Assembly: GCA_002716125.1 (NCBI GenBank)
Contig: PAZH01000089.1
Span: forward strand, 1-42,745
Source of the DNA: Rhodospirillaceae bacterium
Lineage (GTDB): Bacteria > Pseudomonadota > Alphaproteobacteria > UBA8366
Length of the DNA: 42,745 nt
Direction of reading: 5' to 3'
Of the stretch, positions 34,097 through 42,570 are shown in pieces (the stretch's first letter is position 1; the number at the start of each line of letters is the position of its first letter). Under the pieces are notes generated by a model, which was given only the letters and a program-made list of their open reading frames with translations, did not search any database and was not told the DNA's origin. A program made the position numbers and the translations under genes.

Positions 34097-36094
34097 TTAA
34101 ACGTCGATTTCGTCGACGAATTCAGCGTTGTTCTGAATGTACTCGAAGCGGCGTTCGGCTTTTCGGCCCATCAACGCTTCGACGAGGCGCGCGGTCTCTT
34201 TTGCCGCCTTGGCGCCATCGGTGTCGGATTTATCCGGAATAGCAACCTGAAGCAATGTCCGCGTTTCGTGGTTCATCGTGGTCTCGCGCAGCTGTGCGGG
34301 CGGCATTTCGCCCAAGCCTTTGAAGCGGCTGACTTCGATCTTCGTCTTGCCGGCGAAGACGGTCTTCATGATCTCTTCCCGGTGGGCATCGTCGCGGGCA
34401 TAGGCGACCGTGCCGCCGTTGCTGAGGCGGTAGAGCGGGGGAAGCGCGAGGAAGAGATTGCCGCCTTCGATCAAGCCCGGCATCTCGCGGAAGAAAAATG
34501 TCATGAGAAGAGACGCGATGTGCGCACCGTCGACATCTGCGTCCGTCATGATGATAACGCGCTCGTAGCGTAGTTTGTTTAGATCGAAATCGCTGCGTGT
34601 CCCGCAGCCGAGCGCCTGCATAAGATCCGATAGTTCCTGATTGGCCGCCAACTTGTCCGCGGACGCGCTGGCGACGTTGAGGATTTTGCCGCGTAGCGGC
34701 AGCACCGCCTGCGTTGCACGGTCGCGGGCCTGCTTCGCGGAGCCGCCGGCGGAGTCGCCTTCGACGATAAACAATTCAGTGCCATCGGCCGACTTGCTCG
34801 AGCAGTCTGTGAGTTTCCCCGGCAAGCGAAGTTTCCGGGTCGGCGTTTTACGGGCGAGATCACGTGATGCGCGTTTGCGTTTGCGCTCGTCGGCGCGTTC
34901 CAAAACCCGCTCCAATAGATCATTCGCGTTCGCCGGATTACCGGTGAGCCAGTGTTCGAAGTGGTCTTTGACCGCGCCTTCGACCAAGCGGCCCGCCTCG
35001 GGCGAGTTGAGCCGTTCCTTCGTTTGTCCCTGAAATTGCGGATCATGAATGAAGACGGAGAGCATGACGCTGGCGCCGCCGAGCACGTCGTCCGCCGTAA
35101 TTTGCGAGGCTTTCTTGTTACCCGCCAGTTCGGCATAGGCTTTGAGGCCGCGGCTCGCCGCCGATCGGAGCGCTGATTCATGGCTGCCGCCTTGGGGCGT
35201 CGGAACGGTGGTGCAGTAGGAGCTTACAAATCCGTCTTCATCTTCCGGCCAGTGGATGGCCCATTCCAATTTGCCGATCTCGTCCTCGGCGGTGACGCGT
35301 CCCGTGAAGGGGGTCGGCGTAATGGTGGCGCGGGCGCCGATCGTTTCTGTCAGATAGTCGGTGAGGCCGCCTGGGAAGTGCAGGACGGCCGATTCCGGCG
35401 TGTCGTCCTTGTCGCCGGAGACGAGGCGCGGGTCGCACGTCCAACGAATTTCAACGCCGCGATAGAGATAGGCTTTCGAGCGTGCCATCCGAAATAGTGT
35501 TGCCGCTTTAAAGCGGTTGGTTTCGCCGAATACGTCCGGGTCTGGATGAAACCGAATTGTGGTGCCGCGCCTGTTGTGTACCGGCTCGCCCTTGCTGAGC
35601 TTCGATTTTGGCTTTCCTCGCGAGTAAGCTTGCTTGTAGAGGAGCTTGTCGCGCGCGACTTCGACTTCGAGGACGTCGGAGAGTGCATTAACCACCGAAA
35701 GTCCGACGCCGTGTAGACCGCCGGACGTCGCGTAGACCTTATCCGAAAATTTTCCGCCCGAATGGAGCGTCGTCAAAATGACTTCGAGCGCGGATTTATC
35801 TTTGAATTTTGGATGCGGATCGACCGGAATGCCGCGGCCATTGTCGCGAATAGTAACGGAGTTATCCGAATCCAGCTCCAACTCGATCCGGCTCGCGTGA
35901 CCCGCCACCGCTTCGTCCATCGCATTGTCGATGACTTCGGCGGCGAGGTGGTGCAAAGCGCGCTCGTCCGTGCCGCCGATATACATACCTGGCCGTCGCC
36001 GGACAGGTTCGAGCCCTTCGAGAACTTCAATGTCTTTGGCGGAATACTTCGAAGCGTCGCCGGATTTTTCGGCCGATTGAAAGAGATCTGACAT
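34097..36094 (-). CDS. parE: DNA topoisomerase IV subunit B
   Basis: 665 residues. The GHKL ATPase N-terminus has ERALHHLAAEVIDNAMDEAV, RDNGRGIPVD and GGLHGVGLSVVNALSD. The TOPRIM part has EGDSAGGSAKQARDR and MTDADVDGAHIASLL, and the C-terminus ends with GLGEMPPAQLRETTM-type sequence and MGRKAERRFEYIQNNAEFV. With ParC it decatenates daughter chromosomes; its length and QNNAEF end fit ParE rather than GyrB. parC is not in the window. ATG 36094 is preferred, with ATG 36130 possible; neither has a strong ribosome site. It is divergent from the cyclic-nucleotide-binding gene. Confidence 0.93.
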   Translation of the reverse strand: MSDLFQSAEKSGDASKYSAKDIEVLEGLEPVRRRPGMYIGGTDERALHHLAAEVIDNAMDEAVAGHASRIELELDSDNSVTIRDNGRGIPVDPHPKFKDKSALEVILTTLHSGGKFSDKVYATSGGLHGVGLSVVNALSDVLEVEVARDKLLYKQAYSRGKPKSKLSKGEPVHNRRGTTIRFHPDPDVFGETNRFKAATLFRMARSKAYLYRGVEIRWTCDPRLVSGDKDDTPESAVLHFPGGLTDYLTETIGARATITPTPFTGRVTAEDEIGKLEWAIHWPEDEDGFVSSYCTTVPTPQGGSHESALRSAASRGLKAYAELAGNKKASQITADDVLGGASVMLSVFIHDPQFQGQTKERLNSPEAGRLVEGAVKDHFEHWLTGNPANANDLLERVLERADERKRKRASRDLARKTPTRKLRLPGKLTDCSSKSADGTELFIVEGDSAGGSAKQARDRATQAVLPLRGKILNVASASADKLAANQELSDLMQALGCGTRSDFDLNKLRYERVIIMTDADVDGAHIASLLMTFFFREMPGLIEGGNLFLALPPLYRLSNGGTVAYARDDAHREEIMKTVFAGKTKIEVSRFKGLGEMPPAQLRETTMNHETRTLLQVAIPDKSDTDGAKAAKETARLVEALMGRKAERRFEYIQNNAEFVDEIDV

Positions 36095-36274
36095 AGAACC
36101 AGTATACGAATCCCGGTGAATGTTAAGCAAGCATCATGCAGTGGTTCTGTCGGTTTTAATCCACAAAATATAGTGTTTTCAAGAGGATTCACGAGATGTC
36201 ATGAAATTGACGCCTTGACGGTATTACGGTCAGGTCCACTTACCATCTGCCAGGTTGCGAACGGAGAATATTCA

Positions 36275-36667
36275 ATGGCGCGAGAGTTGCGGCAAATCGT
36301 CGAAGGCATCATCAGTGCCGATACGAGCGGGTTGGCCTCGTCACGCGTAAAGAAGGCCGCCGGTGACACCGTCTTCAAGGAGGGGGACAAGGGGCACTTT
36401 ATGTATCTTGTGGAAGACGGAACGATCGAAATCGTCCACAATTCAACCGTTCTCGAAACGGTCGAGACGGGTGGTATCGTTGGTGAAATGGCGCTGGTTG
36501 AAGAAGATGGACGCCGAAGCGCAAACGCGGTGGTTCGACGCAACGCCACACTCATACCGATCAATCAAAGACGATTTCGCGACTTGGTTCAAAGAAACCC
36601 GGATTTCGCGCTCGAAGTTATGAAGGTTCTGGCGCGAAGAGTGCGAGAAATGAACGAACGCCTCTAA
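36275..36667 (+). CDS. Stand-alone cyclic-nucleotide-binding domain protein
   Basis: 130 residues, just one Crp-like beta-roll plus the C-helix: VFKEGDKGHFMYLVEDGTIE, then VETGGIVGEMALVEEDGRRS (phosphate-binding cassette GEMALVEEDGRRSA) and a final helix FALEVMKVLARRVREMNERL. The Arg and Glu that hold the cyclic phosphate are present (GEMAL and RRSA), so binding of cAMP or cGMP is plausible. There is no DNA-binding or enzyme domain, so it must act through a partner. CGGAGA lies upstream of ATG 36275. It is convergent with an unknown gene (4-base gap). Confidence 0.85.
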   Translation: MARELRQIVEGIISADTSGLASSRVKKAAGDTVFKEGDKGHFMYLVEDGTIEIVHNSTVLETVETGGIVGEMALVEEDGRRSANAVVRRNATLIPINQRRFRDLVQRNPDFALEVMKVLARRVREMNERL

Positions 36668-36671
36668 AGGC

Positions 36672-37070
36672 TTATGCGGCCTGGGCGTGAATGATGCCGC
36701 CGAGCAGTCTTTCGTCCGATATATAGACCGGAAAATCTTCCCAGTAGCCTTCCTGCTCGCCGACGTGGCCGCGTGAGAACTTGCCCTGTTCGTCGATTTC
36801 AACGATGACGTGACGCATGTGAAAGGTTTCGCCCGTGCGTTGGCACAAAAACCAGATGCCGAGGCCTTGGAAATCGAATCGGATCGGGAGTTCTGCGTCG
36901 GAATCGGGCAACTCCTTGTCCACGAGGACGAAGTCGAGCGGCCCGCCCTTAAGAGTGCTGTCGGCATATCGCACGAATACTGTGACGTCGGCCGCTTCGG
37001 CGAGGCGCTGAATCTCTTTCGTAATCAGCACTTCCATCATATTTATAGTTTCGAATTCTTTTGAATTCAT
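36672..37070 (-). CDS. Hypothetical protein
   Basis: 132 residues, soluble and acidic, with no signal peptide or membrane segment. Recognisable only as alternating beta strands (ADVTVFVRYADST, LDFVLVDKELPD, GLGIWFLCQRTGETFHMRHV) that resemble a small alpha-beta or beta-barrel fold. The start at ATG 37070 is chosen because GGAG lies 9 bases upstream; ATG 37088 would include the site itself. I do not recognise the family. The neighbour is a cyclic-nucleotide-binding protein in convergent orientation. Confidence 0.6.
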   Translation of the reverse strand: MNSKEFETINMMEVLITKEIQRLAEAADVTVFVRYADSTLKGGPLDFVLVDKELPDSDAELPIRFDFQGLGIWFLCQRTGETFHMRHVIVEIDEQGKFSRGHVGEQEGYWEDFPVYISDERLLGGIIHAQAA

Positions 37071-37312
37071 AATTAAATCTCCATCCATCCTATTCCGAAT
37101 CATATAGAATATAAGTTAACGATCAAGAAATATTTGGCATGTTAATTTTCTACTTGTCATTTACTTTAAAAGTCGAGTCATGACTGGTTAACCTTTTGTA
37201 AAAAAGTAAATGATAAAAGCAAATATCGACTGTCGTGCATGGTACAAAGATTGCGTGTTGTTTAGTCGATTGTGCCGGGCGGGGCAGGGCGAACATCGAC
37301 GAGGGGAAGAGA

Positions 37313-38572
37313 ATGAAAGATAGCCAGCGTTGGCCATCCTTGTTCGCGCGTACTTGCGGTATCGCGACCGCGTTTTCAATCTGCATTATTGCGTCGGGTA
37401 GTCATAGCGCGATCGATATCGGCGTTGCCGATATTATCGTCGGCGACGTATACGGTCGGAACCTTTCCAAACGCATGAATGCGGGCGAGACACTGATCTA
37501 CAATCAGAAGGTTCGAACCGGCAAGAATAGCGGTGCGACTTTAGAGTTCAAAGACAAGACCCGTATGACAATGGGTGAGCGGGCCGAGATGCTGCTCGAC
37601 GATTTAGTCTACGATCCCAATGAGGAGAAACTGAACGGCTTGGTCCAGTTATCGCGCGGCGTTTTGCGTTTCGCTTCACAAAAGACGGCGAAAGTCGATC
37701 TGCGCGTCCGGACGCCCGCCGCGATGATTGGTATCCGGGGGACGGCATTCGACGTCTTGGCCGGTCCGCGCAATACGGAAGTCTCGGTCATCGTCGGTAA
37801 AATCCAAGTCAGTTCCCAATTCGGCTCACAAGAAGTTGGTGCCGGCCAAACCTTCAACGTCAATTCGACGTCCGGCGCGAATTTTTCGCCTGAACAATCG
37901 GCAGAACTGGCGTCGGCGGTCGCGAAGATGCTGAGCATGATCAGCGCTGAGCAAACAATGCCGAAGGACAAGGCGGAGGCCGCGCAGAAAGAACAGAACA
38001 AACAGGCGGAAAAGAAGACGGAGAGCCAACCGAAACAGCAAACGCAGCAACTGGCGGCAAAGACGACCGGCGACCAGCCTGAGGCCTTTTATCATGCTAT
38101 TCGCGGCAAGAACCTTGAGAATCTGATTTACATCGATTTGAAATATGGCCGCGTTGTCGTCGAATTGCTTCCCGACTTAGCGCCGCGGCACGTCGCGCGA
38201 ATGAAAGAGTTATCGCGCGAAGGGTTCTACAACGGTCTCTCGTTTCATCGCGTGCAAAAAGGCTTTGTCGCAGAAACCGGTGATCCGACGGGTACCGGCA
38301 GCGGCGGTTCCGGGACGACGTTGAAAGCCGAGATTTCTAAAGAATCTTTCGTTCGCGGAGTCGTCGGTATGAAGCACGCGATTAACGATCTCGACTCTGC
38401 CGATAGTCAATTCTTCATTATCACCGGCCCGGCCAAGCACTTGGACAACAAATACTCGATCTGGGGGCGGGTGATCTACGGCATGGAGTTCGTCGACCTG
38501 CTTAAGCCCGGTGCGCCGCCGAAGCAGCCGGATACCATCCAAAAGATGCGCGTGGCATCGGACGTCAAGTAA
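37313..38572 (+). CDS. Exported FecR-domain / cyclophilin (PPIase) fusion protein
   Basis: 419 residues. The signal peptide is near residues 12-32 (ARTCGIATAFSICIIASGSH). A FecR domain follows (about 45-190) with LIYNQKVRTGKNSGATLEF and the core AAMIGIRGTAFDVLAG. A Lys/Gln/Glu-rich linker (QKEQNKQAEKKTESQPKQQT) joins it to a cyclophilin domain (about 260-415): GRVVVELLPDLAPRHVARMK, LSFHRVQKGF with the catalytic Arg, GDPTGTGSGGSG and SADSQFFIITG. The usual QGGDPTG is changed to ETGDPTG, so isomerase activity may be reduced. A periplasmic protein that combines a scaffold with a folding helper is suggested. GAGGGGAAGAG precedes ATG 37313. Confidence 0.85.
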   Translation: MKDSQRWPSLFARTCGIATAFSICIIASGSHSAIDIGVADIIVGDVYGRNLSKRMNAGETLIYNQKVRTGKNSGATLEFKDKTRMTMGERAEMLLDDLVYDPNEEKLNGLVQLSRGVLRFASQKTAKVDLRVRTPAAMIGIRGTAFDVLAGPRNTEVSVIVGKIQVSSQFGSQEVGAGQTFNVNSTSGANFSPEQSAELASAVAKMLSMISAEQTMPKDKAEAAQKEQNKQAEKKTESQPKQQTQQLAAKTTGDQPEAFYHAIRGKNLENLIYIDLKYGRVVVELLPDLAPRHVARMKELSREGFYNGLSFHRVQKGFVAETGDPTGTGSGGSGTTLKAEISKESFVRGVVGMKHAINDLDSADSQFFIITGPAKHLDNKYSIWGRVIYGMEFVDLLKPGAPPKQPDTIQKMRVASDVK

Positions 38573-38645
38573 TCGTGAATACGGGCGTCTTTCACTTGCG
38601 GGTGGGCCCAGGATAATCTTCGCGAAACGATTCGGGGAGACGACG

Positions 38646-39083
38646 ATGAAAGTTTGGGCTGGTGCGATTGGGGCGATATGCCTCTGCGGGGCGGCCATTG
38701 CCGGCGAAGCGGACGTGACCGCGGTCAGGGCCAGTGCTGGTGGGAATGGCACTTTCACTTTTCATGTAACGGTCAAACATGCTGATACCGGTTGGGATCA
38801 CTACGCCGATAAGTGGGATGTTGTCGGGCCGGACGAAAAGATTCTCGGGACCCGTGTGCTGTATCATCCCCATGTGGAGGAACAACCCTTCACCCGATCC
38901 CTATCAGGTGTGCGCATACCGGCAGGGGTGACAAAGGTGATCGTCCGTGCTCATAACAAGGTTCACGCCTATGGCGGGAAAGAATTCGAAGTCGCGCTCC
39001 CGCGCCTACTTTTCGTTGAACCGAACGAAAAAAAAGGGCCGCCCAAGAGCGACCCTTCGTGTCTCGAAACGCCTTCTTCTTAG
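38646..39083 (+). CDS. Small exported protein of unknown function
   Basis: 145 residues with a signal peptide ([20 protein letters not shown]). The mature part is a beta-rich domain, probably immunoglobulin-like ([60 protein letters not shown]). I do not recognise the family firmly. The last 25 codons overlap the terminator of the convergent glnA, and the stop shares TTAG with the glnA stop, so the C-terminal tail [12 protein letters not shown] is shaped by that terminator. GGGGAG lies 9 bases before ATG 38646. Confidence 0.75.
   Translation: MKVWAGAIGAICLCGAAIAGEADVTAVRASAGGNGTFTFHVTVKHADTGWDHYADKWDVVGPDEKILGTRVLYHPHVEEQPFTRSLSGVRIPAGVTKVIVRAHNKVHAYGGKEFEVALPRLLFVEPNEKKGPPKSDPSCLETPSS
39028..39057 (-). 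terminator. Rho-independent terminator of glnA, inside the convergent gene
   Basis: On the minus strand AAGGGTCGC pairs with GCGGCCCTT (one T-G pair) around TCTTGG, followed by eight T. It lies 22 bases after the glnA stop and within the coding sequence of the opposing exported protein. Confidence 0.85.
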
Positions 39084-40492
39084 ACGCTGTAGTACATCGC
39101 GAACTCTACCGGGTGCGGCGAGGTTTCGAAGCGCTCGACTTCTTCCATCCGCAACTCGATGTAGCCGTCGATCTGTTCGTCCGTGAACACGTCGCCGCGC
39201 TTGAGGAAGTCTCGATCGGCGTCGAGGGATTCCATTGCTTGGCGGAGCGAACCACAAACCGTCGGGACCCCTTGCAGCTCTTCCGGCGGCAGGTCGTAGA
39301 GGTCTTTGTCCATCGGGTCGCCCGGATCGATCTTATTCTCGATTCCGTCAAGGCCGGCCATCAGCATTGCGGAGAATGCGAGATACGGGTTCGCCGACGG
39401 ATCCGGGAAACGGACTTCGACGCGCTTGCCGTTCGGGCTTGTCGCAAACGGGATACGGCAAGATGCCGAACGGTTCCGAGCGGAATAGGCGAGTAGGACC
39501 GGCGCTTCGAAGCCTGGAACCAAACGCTTGTAGCTATTGGTGGTCGGGTTCGAGAAAGCGTTGATCGCGCGCGCGTGTTTAATGATGCCGCCGATATAGT
39601 GCAGCGCTGTCTCGGAGAGATCGGCGTACTGCGTGCCCGCAAAGGTGCTCTTGCCGTCTTTGAAGATCGACTGGTGGCAGTGCATACCGGAGCCGTTGTC
39701 GTCGAAGACTGGCTTCGGCATGAAGGTGGCGGTTTTGCCGTAATCGTGGGCAACCATGTGGACGACATACTTGTAGATTTGCATGCTGTCGGCGATGCGG
39801 GTCAGGGTATTGAACTTGAGACCCAATTCATGCTGCGACGGTGCCACTTCGTGGTGATGCTTCTCCATCTCCAGGCCCATTTCGGTCATCGTGGTGACCA
39901 TCTCCGCCCGGAAGTCGGTGCCGGAGTCGACCGGCGGCACTGGGAAATAACCACCCTTGATGCCAGGGCGGTGACCGAAGTTGCCTTCGTCGAAAATACG
40001 GCCGGTGTTGTACGGGCCTTCATCGGAATCGAGGCTGTAGAACGTGTCGTTCATGCTGACGTTCCAACGCGCATCGTCGAAGACGAAGAACTCGGCTTCC
40101 GGACCGAAATAGGCCGTGTCGCCGACACCGGTCGATTTCAGATAGTTCTCGGCGCGCTTGGCGAGCGAACGCGGGTCGCGCTCGTAGGGCTGGCTCGTCG
40201 TCGGCTCTAAGACGTCGCAGAACAAGATAAGCAACGGCTGTGCTGCGAACGGATCCATCACGGCCGTTTCGAGATCAGGCTTAAGGCACATATCCGATTC
40301 GTTAATCGCCTTCCAGCCGGCGATCGACGAGCCGTCGAACATGATGCCTTCCTCAAGGCTTGTTTCGTCAATCGTGCTGACGTGCTGCGCTGTGTGCTGC
40401 CATTTCCCCCGTGGATCGGTGAATCGGAAGTCGACGTATTTAACGTCGCGTTCCTTGATCATCTTTAGAACGTTTTCCATTGCGTCGGACAT
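39080..40492 (-). CDS. glnA: Glutamine synthetase type I
   Basis: 470 residues, class I-beta. Conserved pieces are [17 protein letters not shown], the EAEFFVFD metal site, [36 protein letters not shown] [12 protein letters not shown] and [17 protein letters not shown]. The adenylylation tyrosine is in [10 protein letters not shown] near residue 398, so the enzyme should be controlled by GlnE. It makes glutamine from glutamate and ammonia. It is downstream of glnB with 72 bases between them, the classic alphaproteobacterial order, and shares the upstream sigma-54 promoter. AGAGGA precedes ATG 40492. Confidence 0.97.
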   Translation of the reverse strand: MSDAMENVLKMIKERDVKYVDFRFTDPRGKWQHTAQHVSTIDETSLEEGIMFDGSSIAGWKAINESDMCLKPDLETAVMDPFAAQPLLILFCDVLEPTTSQPYERDPRSLAKRAENYLKSTGVGDTAYFGPEAEFFVFDDARWNVSMNDTFYSLDSDEGPYNTGRIFDEGNFGHRPGIKGGYFPVPPVDSGTDFRAEMVTTMTEMGLEMEKHHHEVAPSQHELGLKFNTLTRIADSMQIYKYVVHMVAHDYGKTATFMPKPVFDDNGSGMHCHQSIFKDGKSTFAGTQYADLSETALHYIGGIIKHARAINAFSNPTTNSYKRLVPGFEAPVLLAYSARNRSASCRIPFATSPNGKRVEVRFPDPSANPYLAFSAMLMAGLDGIENKIDPGDPMDKDLYDLPPEELQGVPTVCGSLRQAMESLDADRDFLKRGDVFTDEQIDGYIELRMEEVERFETSPHPVEFAMYYSV

Positions 40493-40564
40493 GATGCCGT
40501 ATTCCTCTATTACGTCGTGATTGATTGTCTTATTCGTTGCTTTCGTATTTGGGCGTGTTTGCCG

Positions 40565-40915
<351 letters not shown>

Positions 40916-40974
40916 TTATTGCGTTGTCATTGGTTTGTGCTCATTCCGATTTGAACGAACGACATGTCGGCATT

Positions 40975-40991
40975 AGCACGCGTCGTGCCAA
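40975..40991 (-). promoter_or_regulatory. Sigma-54 (RpoN) promoter of glnB-glnA
   Basis: On the minus strand the sequence TTGGCACGACGCGTGCT matches the -24/-12 consensus YTGGCACGrNNNTTGCW at every defined position except one (G for the first T of TTGC). The GG and GC pairs have the correct spacing. Transcription should begin about 60 bases before the glnB start. No clear NtrC site was found upstream. Confidence 0.8.
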
Positions 40992-41086
40992 ATGTTTGAT
41001 CGCAATAAAGTTGTTTATTTTCAATGTTTTATAAGCGTTTGGCAGGGCCGGATGCATGTTGCCAGTCCGATTCACTCAAGAATGCC

Positions 41087-41118
41087 TTAATTTTAATCTT
41101 ATAACTGCCTAAAATTAA
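41087..41118. repeat. AT-only inverted repeat in the region after the aminotransferase
   Basis: TTAATTTTA (41087-41095) and TAAAATTAA (41110-41118) are exact 9-base arms around a 14-base loop, in a locally AT-rich stretch just beyond the aminotransferase stop and upstream of the glnB promoter. It could be a weak terminator or an architectural protein site. No T-run supports firm termination. Confidence 0.4.
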
Positions 41119-41130
41119 ATCGTCTAAATC

Positions 41131-42297
41131 TTAACCCCGCAGCAATTCCTTGATTTTATCAATCGCCTTCTCGATGTTTTCGACGCTATTGGCGTAGGAA
41201 AAGCGGATGTAGCCTTCGCCAAAGTCGCCAAAGCTTGTGCCCGCGACTGTGGCGACACCGGCTTTGGTAAGCAGCTGGTCTTGAAGTTCACGTGCCGACA
41301 TGCCTGTACCGGTGATATTCGGAAATGCGTAGAACGCCCCGCCGGGATCGACGCATGAGAAACCCGGAATCTGATTAAGCGCGGGGACGATGACTTTCCG
41401 TCGCTCGTCGAATGCCTGAACCATGGTCGTGACCTGATCGTGCGGGCCTTTGAGGGCGGCGATCCCGGCGAATTGAGTCGGTGCATTGACGCAGGAATGG
41501 CAATTGATCGCGAGTCTTGTGGCGGTGTCGGCAATGGATTTCGGCCAAACCGCAAATCCGAGCCGCCATCCCGTCATCGCATAGGTTTTGGACCAACCAT
41601 CCAACATGATCGTCCGATCGCGCATGTTATCGTATTGCAACAACGACACATGCTCGCGGCCGCCATAAAGCATGTGGCTATAAATTTCGTCCGAGAGGAC
41701 CACAACGTCCGGATGGGCTTGCAGCCCTTCGACAAGCTTGTCCATTTCCGCTTTGGGCGTTGCACCGCCGGTCGGATTGGCCGGACTGTTGATAATAATG
41801 AGGCGCGTTTGCGGCGTGATGTTCCCGAGGACTTCGTCCGCACTGAAGGCAAACTCGTTCTCTTCCTTCAGGTGAATGGGGACGGCCTTTGCCCCGCAAT
41901 AATCGATGACCGATTTGTAGATTGGGAAGCCCGGATCGGGGTACATGATTTCCGCGCCGGCTTCACCGAACATCATGATGGCGAAGAACATCGTGACCTT
42001 GCCGCCCGGGACGACAACGACACAGTCCGGGTCGACTTCGACGCCGTGGCGTTTGTTCAAGTCGGCAGCGACGGCTTCCCGAAGCTCAAGGATTCCGTTT
42101 GCCGGCGTATAGCCGTGATGCCCATCGCGCAGCGCTTTGACGGCGGCCTCCACTATGTGCTCCGGTGTTTTGAAGTCCGGCTGACCGATGCCGAGATTGA
42201 TGATCTCTTTGCCTTCGCGCTCCAACTGCGCGGCGCGCGCCAGGACTTCGAATGCGGTCTCCGTACCGAGACGGTTTAAGTTTTCAGCCAATTTCAT
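41131..42297 (-). CDS. Class I/II pyridoxal-phosphate aminotransferase
   Basis: 388 residues, fold type I. Visible landmarks are INLGIGQPDFKTPEHIVEAA, GHHGYTPANGILELREAVA, the NSPANPTGG segment that holds the cofactor ring, SDEIYSHMLYGG, the Schiff-base Lys in DGWSKTYAMTGWRLGF near residue 247 and the substrate-carboxylate Arg in GYIRFSYANS. It belongs with aspartate/alanine-type enzymes of subgroup I-gamma; the amino-acid substrate is not certain. ATG 42297 follows AGGAAAC; the longer frame to 42369 is not supported. The nearest downstream genes are glnB-glnA, so a role in nitrogen handling is plausible. Confidence 0.9.
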   Translation of the reverse strand: MKLAENLNRLGTETAFEVLARAAQLEREGKEIINLGIGQPDFKTPEHIVEAAVKALRDGHHGYTPANGILELREAVAADLNKRHGVEVDPDCVVVVPGGKVTMFFAIMMFGEAGAEIMYPDPGFPIYKSVIDYCGAKAVPIHLKEENEFAFSADEVLGNITPQTRLIIINSPANPTGGATPKAEMDKLVEGLQAHPDVVVLSDEIYSHMLYGGREHVSLLQYDNMRDRTIMLDGWSKTYAMTGWRLGFAVWPKSIADTATRLAINCHSCVNAPTQFAGIAALKGPHDQVTTMVQAFDERRKVIVPALNQIPGFSCVDPGGAFYAFPNITGTGMSARELQDQLLTKAGVATVAGTSFGDFGEGYIRFSYANSVENIEKAIDKIKELLRG

Positions 42298-42385
42298 GAT
42301 CGGGTTTCCTGCCTCAAGACATCCGTTGGGCGGATTTATGCCCGAGCGCGGGCGGTGGGGAAAGAGCATTTCCGCGCAGCCACGC

Positions 42386-42414
42386 TTGACGATGCGCGCC
42401 GCGCGGACTAAAGA
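42386..42414 (+). promoter_or_regulatory. Sigma-70-type promoter for tRNA-His
   Basis: TTGACG at 42386-42391 (within CTTGAC, typical of alphaproteobacteria), a 17-base spacer, then TAAAGA at 42409-42414 (a weak -10). The start site would lie about 10 bases before the tRNA. Confidence 0.6.
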
Positions 42415-42430
42415 GGCTGCTCGACCCTGT

Positions 42431-42508
42431 GGTGGCTGTAGCTCAGTTGGTTAGAGCACTAGATTGTGGATCTAGGGGTCGTGGGTTCAATTCCCATCAG
42501 CCACCCCA
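42431..42508 (+). tRNA. tRNA-His (anticodon GTG)
   Basis: Complete cloverleaf: acceptor GTGGCTG with CAGCCAC, D arm GCTCAGTTGGTTAGAGC, anticodon stem CTAGA-TTGTGGA-TCTAG with anticodon GTG, and T arm GTGGGTTCAATTCCCAT. The extra G before the acceptor stem (42431) opposite C73 (42505) is the special histidine identity pair. The 3' CCA is encoded at 42506-42508. A good -35 lies upstream. Confidence 0.96.
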
Positions 42509-42570
42509 TTTGCTCCTTCCCCCATTAAATTGGTCCAGCCCGATGTTATGGATTTTGAAGGAGGGCCGAC

